From: an uncultured Marvinbryantia sp.
Lineage (GTDB): Bacteria; Bacillota; Clostridia; Lachnospirales; Lachnospiraceae
Length of the DNA stretch: 5,163 nucleotides
Assembly (NCBI GenBank): GCA_947624335.1
Contig: CANQJX010000132.1
Coordinates: 1-5,163, forward strand
Direction of reading: 5' to 3'
In this document: positions 4,249 to 5,163 of the stretch, in pieces
Numbering within the stretch: the first letter of the stretch is position 1
How the letters are laid out: each line of letters opens with the position of its first letter
Program-made: the position numbers and the translations under genes
Notes under the pieces: model-generated
What the model saw: the letters and a program-made list of their open reading frames with translations, nothing else
What the model was told of the DNA's origin: nothing
Databases searched by the model: none

Positions 4249-5163
4249 CATCCGATTCCCACCAGCCCAGTCGAAGCCTCCGCCGGAGCCGTTTCTGTCT
4301 GCGCCGTTTCCGTCTGCGCTGCCTCCGTCTGCGCCGCGGCTTTCGGGGCCGTCTTATCCGCATCCCCCTGTGCTTTGATCACGACCGCGTTTCGGCCGGT
4401 TTCTTCGTAAATCCTGGTAAATTCCTCCATATCGCGCTCTACAATGCCGTCCAGCGGATCGTTTACCTGTATGGTGCCTTCTTCCCGGTTAAACCCGGAG
4501 AGCACCACGCAATGCTCGTTTCCGTACCAGCGATACAGACGGTCGTTGTACTCGCCTATTTCTTCGCCGAACTGCGGTTCTTCCATATACATGGTCGTCC
4601 AGACCATCACCGGCGTTCCGGCCGCAAGATAGGTTAACAAGTCTTCCATTTCCGTATCCGAAATATCATACGCGCGGTAATCCGCTTCGTTTTCCTGAAA
4701 ATAATAATCCGCCGTCACTGTGACCGCCGGCGCAAAACAGCCCGCGCCCGCAGAAGAAAACGGATCGCCCACAAATCCGAGCGCAAGGTTATCGTCTTCC
4801 CGGTTGTAAAAAAGATACTCTACCGCGATCTCTCTTTTCGTAACGTCAAAGCCTTCATACTGCAGCACCATCGTAAGCGCCGTTGTCTCACAGCCGGTCG
4901 GCAGTTCCGGTTTCTGCAGCAGTTCCGGTATCTGCAGGTAAAACATCGCAGGCAGGGAGGACACTTCCGGAAGATCAAAGTCCCGTTTCGCTTCCTCCAG
5001 CCCAAACAATTCAAAATCGTCAATCACCTGATCCGGTCCCAGATCCGCGGCGTTTCCCTCGTAACCGTCGTGGAGCCTTTCTTCTGCCGGCGCGCCATCG
5101 CCGTATCCGTCGTCATATCCGCTCCCGTCCTCCGGCTGCGGCGTATACGAGTTCCGCGTCAGC
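4248..5163 (-). CDS. C39-like cysteine peptidase with low-complexity flanks (5' end outside window)
   Basis: A 304-codon C-terminal part of a protein open to the right edge; residue numbers count from that edge. The central region (about 74-262) resembles the peptidase C39-like/papain-fold family (Peptidase_C39_2, as in YvpB-type proteins). Probable catalytic residues are Gln83 in LLQKPELPTGC, Cys91 in TGCETTALTMVLQYEG, His217 in GNEHCVVLSGF and Asp235 in VNDPLDG, in the order Gln-Cys-His-Asp. About 70 residues before it are acidic and rich in Gly, Asp, Glu and Pro, like an extracellular linker. An export signal or membrane anchor would lie upstream, unseen. After the domain comes an Ala/Thr/Gln/Glu tail with tandem AQTET-type repeats, ending GLVGIG. 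A GTG at 5027 could be read as a start but has no convincing ribosome site, and the frame is open beyond it. Whether it cleaves peptides, and which, is unknown. It has no ABC-transporter domain, so it is not a bacteriocin-exporter C39 protein. Confidence 0.85.
   Translation of the reverse strand, partial: LTRNSYTPQPEDGSGYDDGYGDGAPAEERLHDGYEGNAADLGPDQVIDDFELFGLEEAKRDFDLPEVSSLPAMFYLQIPELLQKPELPTGCETTALTMVLQYEGFDVTKREIAVEYLFYNREDDNLALGFVGDPFSSAGAGCFAPAVTVTADYYFQENEADYRAYDISDTEMEDLLTYLAAGTPVMVWTTMYMEEPQFGEEIGEYNDRLYRWYGNEHCVVLSGFNREEGTIQVNDPLDGIVERDMEEFTRIYEETGRNAVVIKAQGDADKTAPKAAAQTEAAQTETAQTETAPAEASTGLVGIG
4291..4335 (-). repeat. Three tandem 15-bp repeats encoding AQTE[TA] in the peptidase tail
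   Basis: Three head-to-tail copies of a 15-base unit (plus-strand form GTTTCTGTCTGCGCC) at 4291-4305, 4306-4320 and 4321-4335 differ at one to four positions. Each is exactly five codons, so gain or loss of a unit keeps the frame. They encode the AAQTE/TAQTE repeats near the C-terminus. Such a unit could vary in number by replication slippage and would lengthen or shorten a flexible tail. Confidence 0.8.

Noticed and set aside
5025..5027. GTG at 5027 as start of the peptidase
   Set aside because: There is no convincing ribosome site, and the frame is open to the window edge with a linker-like composition that continues into the domain, so the gene starts outside the window.

Overview
The window reads as an ordinary chromosomal segment from a member of the Clostridia, most likely a Lachnospiraceae-type gut or environmental anaerobe. 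This is inferred from protein character alone: the clostridial-style class I ketol-acid reductoisomerase, the short LeuC of the roughly 420-residue type, an ilvN gene without an adjacent ilvB, and a small two-CBS protein of a type I associate with this group. Base composition is moderate (about half G+C by eye), and intergenic regions are clearly A/T-rich. All five genes lie on the minus strand, so transcription runs from the right edge to the left edge. There are no RNA genes, insertion sequences, CRISPR arrays or phage genes, and no gene-free stretch exceeds about 135 bases.

In transcription order: (1) 5163-4248 holds the 3' part of a gene for a C39-like (papain-fold) cysteine peptidase with an acidic linker before the domain and an Ala-Gln-Thr-Glu repeat tail after it. 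(2) 4247-4113 is an A/T-rich regulatory gap with two palindromes, an extended -10 promoter and a terminator-like hairpin. (3) 4112-2628 encodes an AGCS-family sodium:alanine/glycine symporter. (4) 2571-2149 encodes a 140-residue protein of two CBS domains. It has its own promoter, whose -35 box contains the symporter stop codon, and it ends inside a strong bidirectional terminator. (5) A near-consensus sigma-A promoter (2063-2091) starts a branched-chain amino-acid operon: ilvN (acetolactate synthase regulatory subunit, TTG start), ilvC (ketol-acid reductoisomerase) and the 5' part of leuC (isopropylmalate isomerase large subunit), which runs off the left edge.

The left half is a biosynthetic unit. 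IlvN gives feedback control of the first common step, IlvC carries out the second step of valine/isoleucine synthesis, and LeuC works in the leucine branch. The catalytic partner IlvB, LeuD, LeuB and IlvD are not in the window and probably lie further along the operon or elsewhere. The right half is amino-acid uptake (AGCS) plus a probable ligand-sensing CBS protein, with an exported or surface peptidase upstream.

I see no convincing new multi-gene system. The points most worth a second look are regulatory: the hairpin and 16-codon upstream frame in the symporter leader, the promoter embedded in the symporter stop codon, the terminator built into the CBS coding end, and the hairpin between ilvC and leuC.
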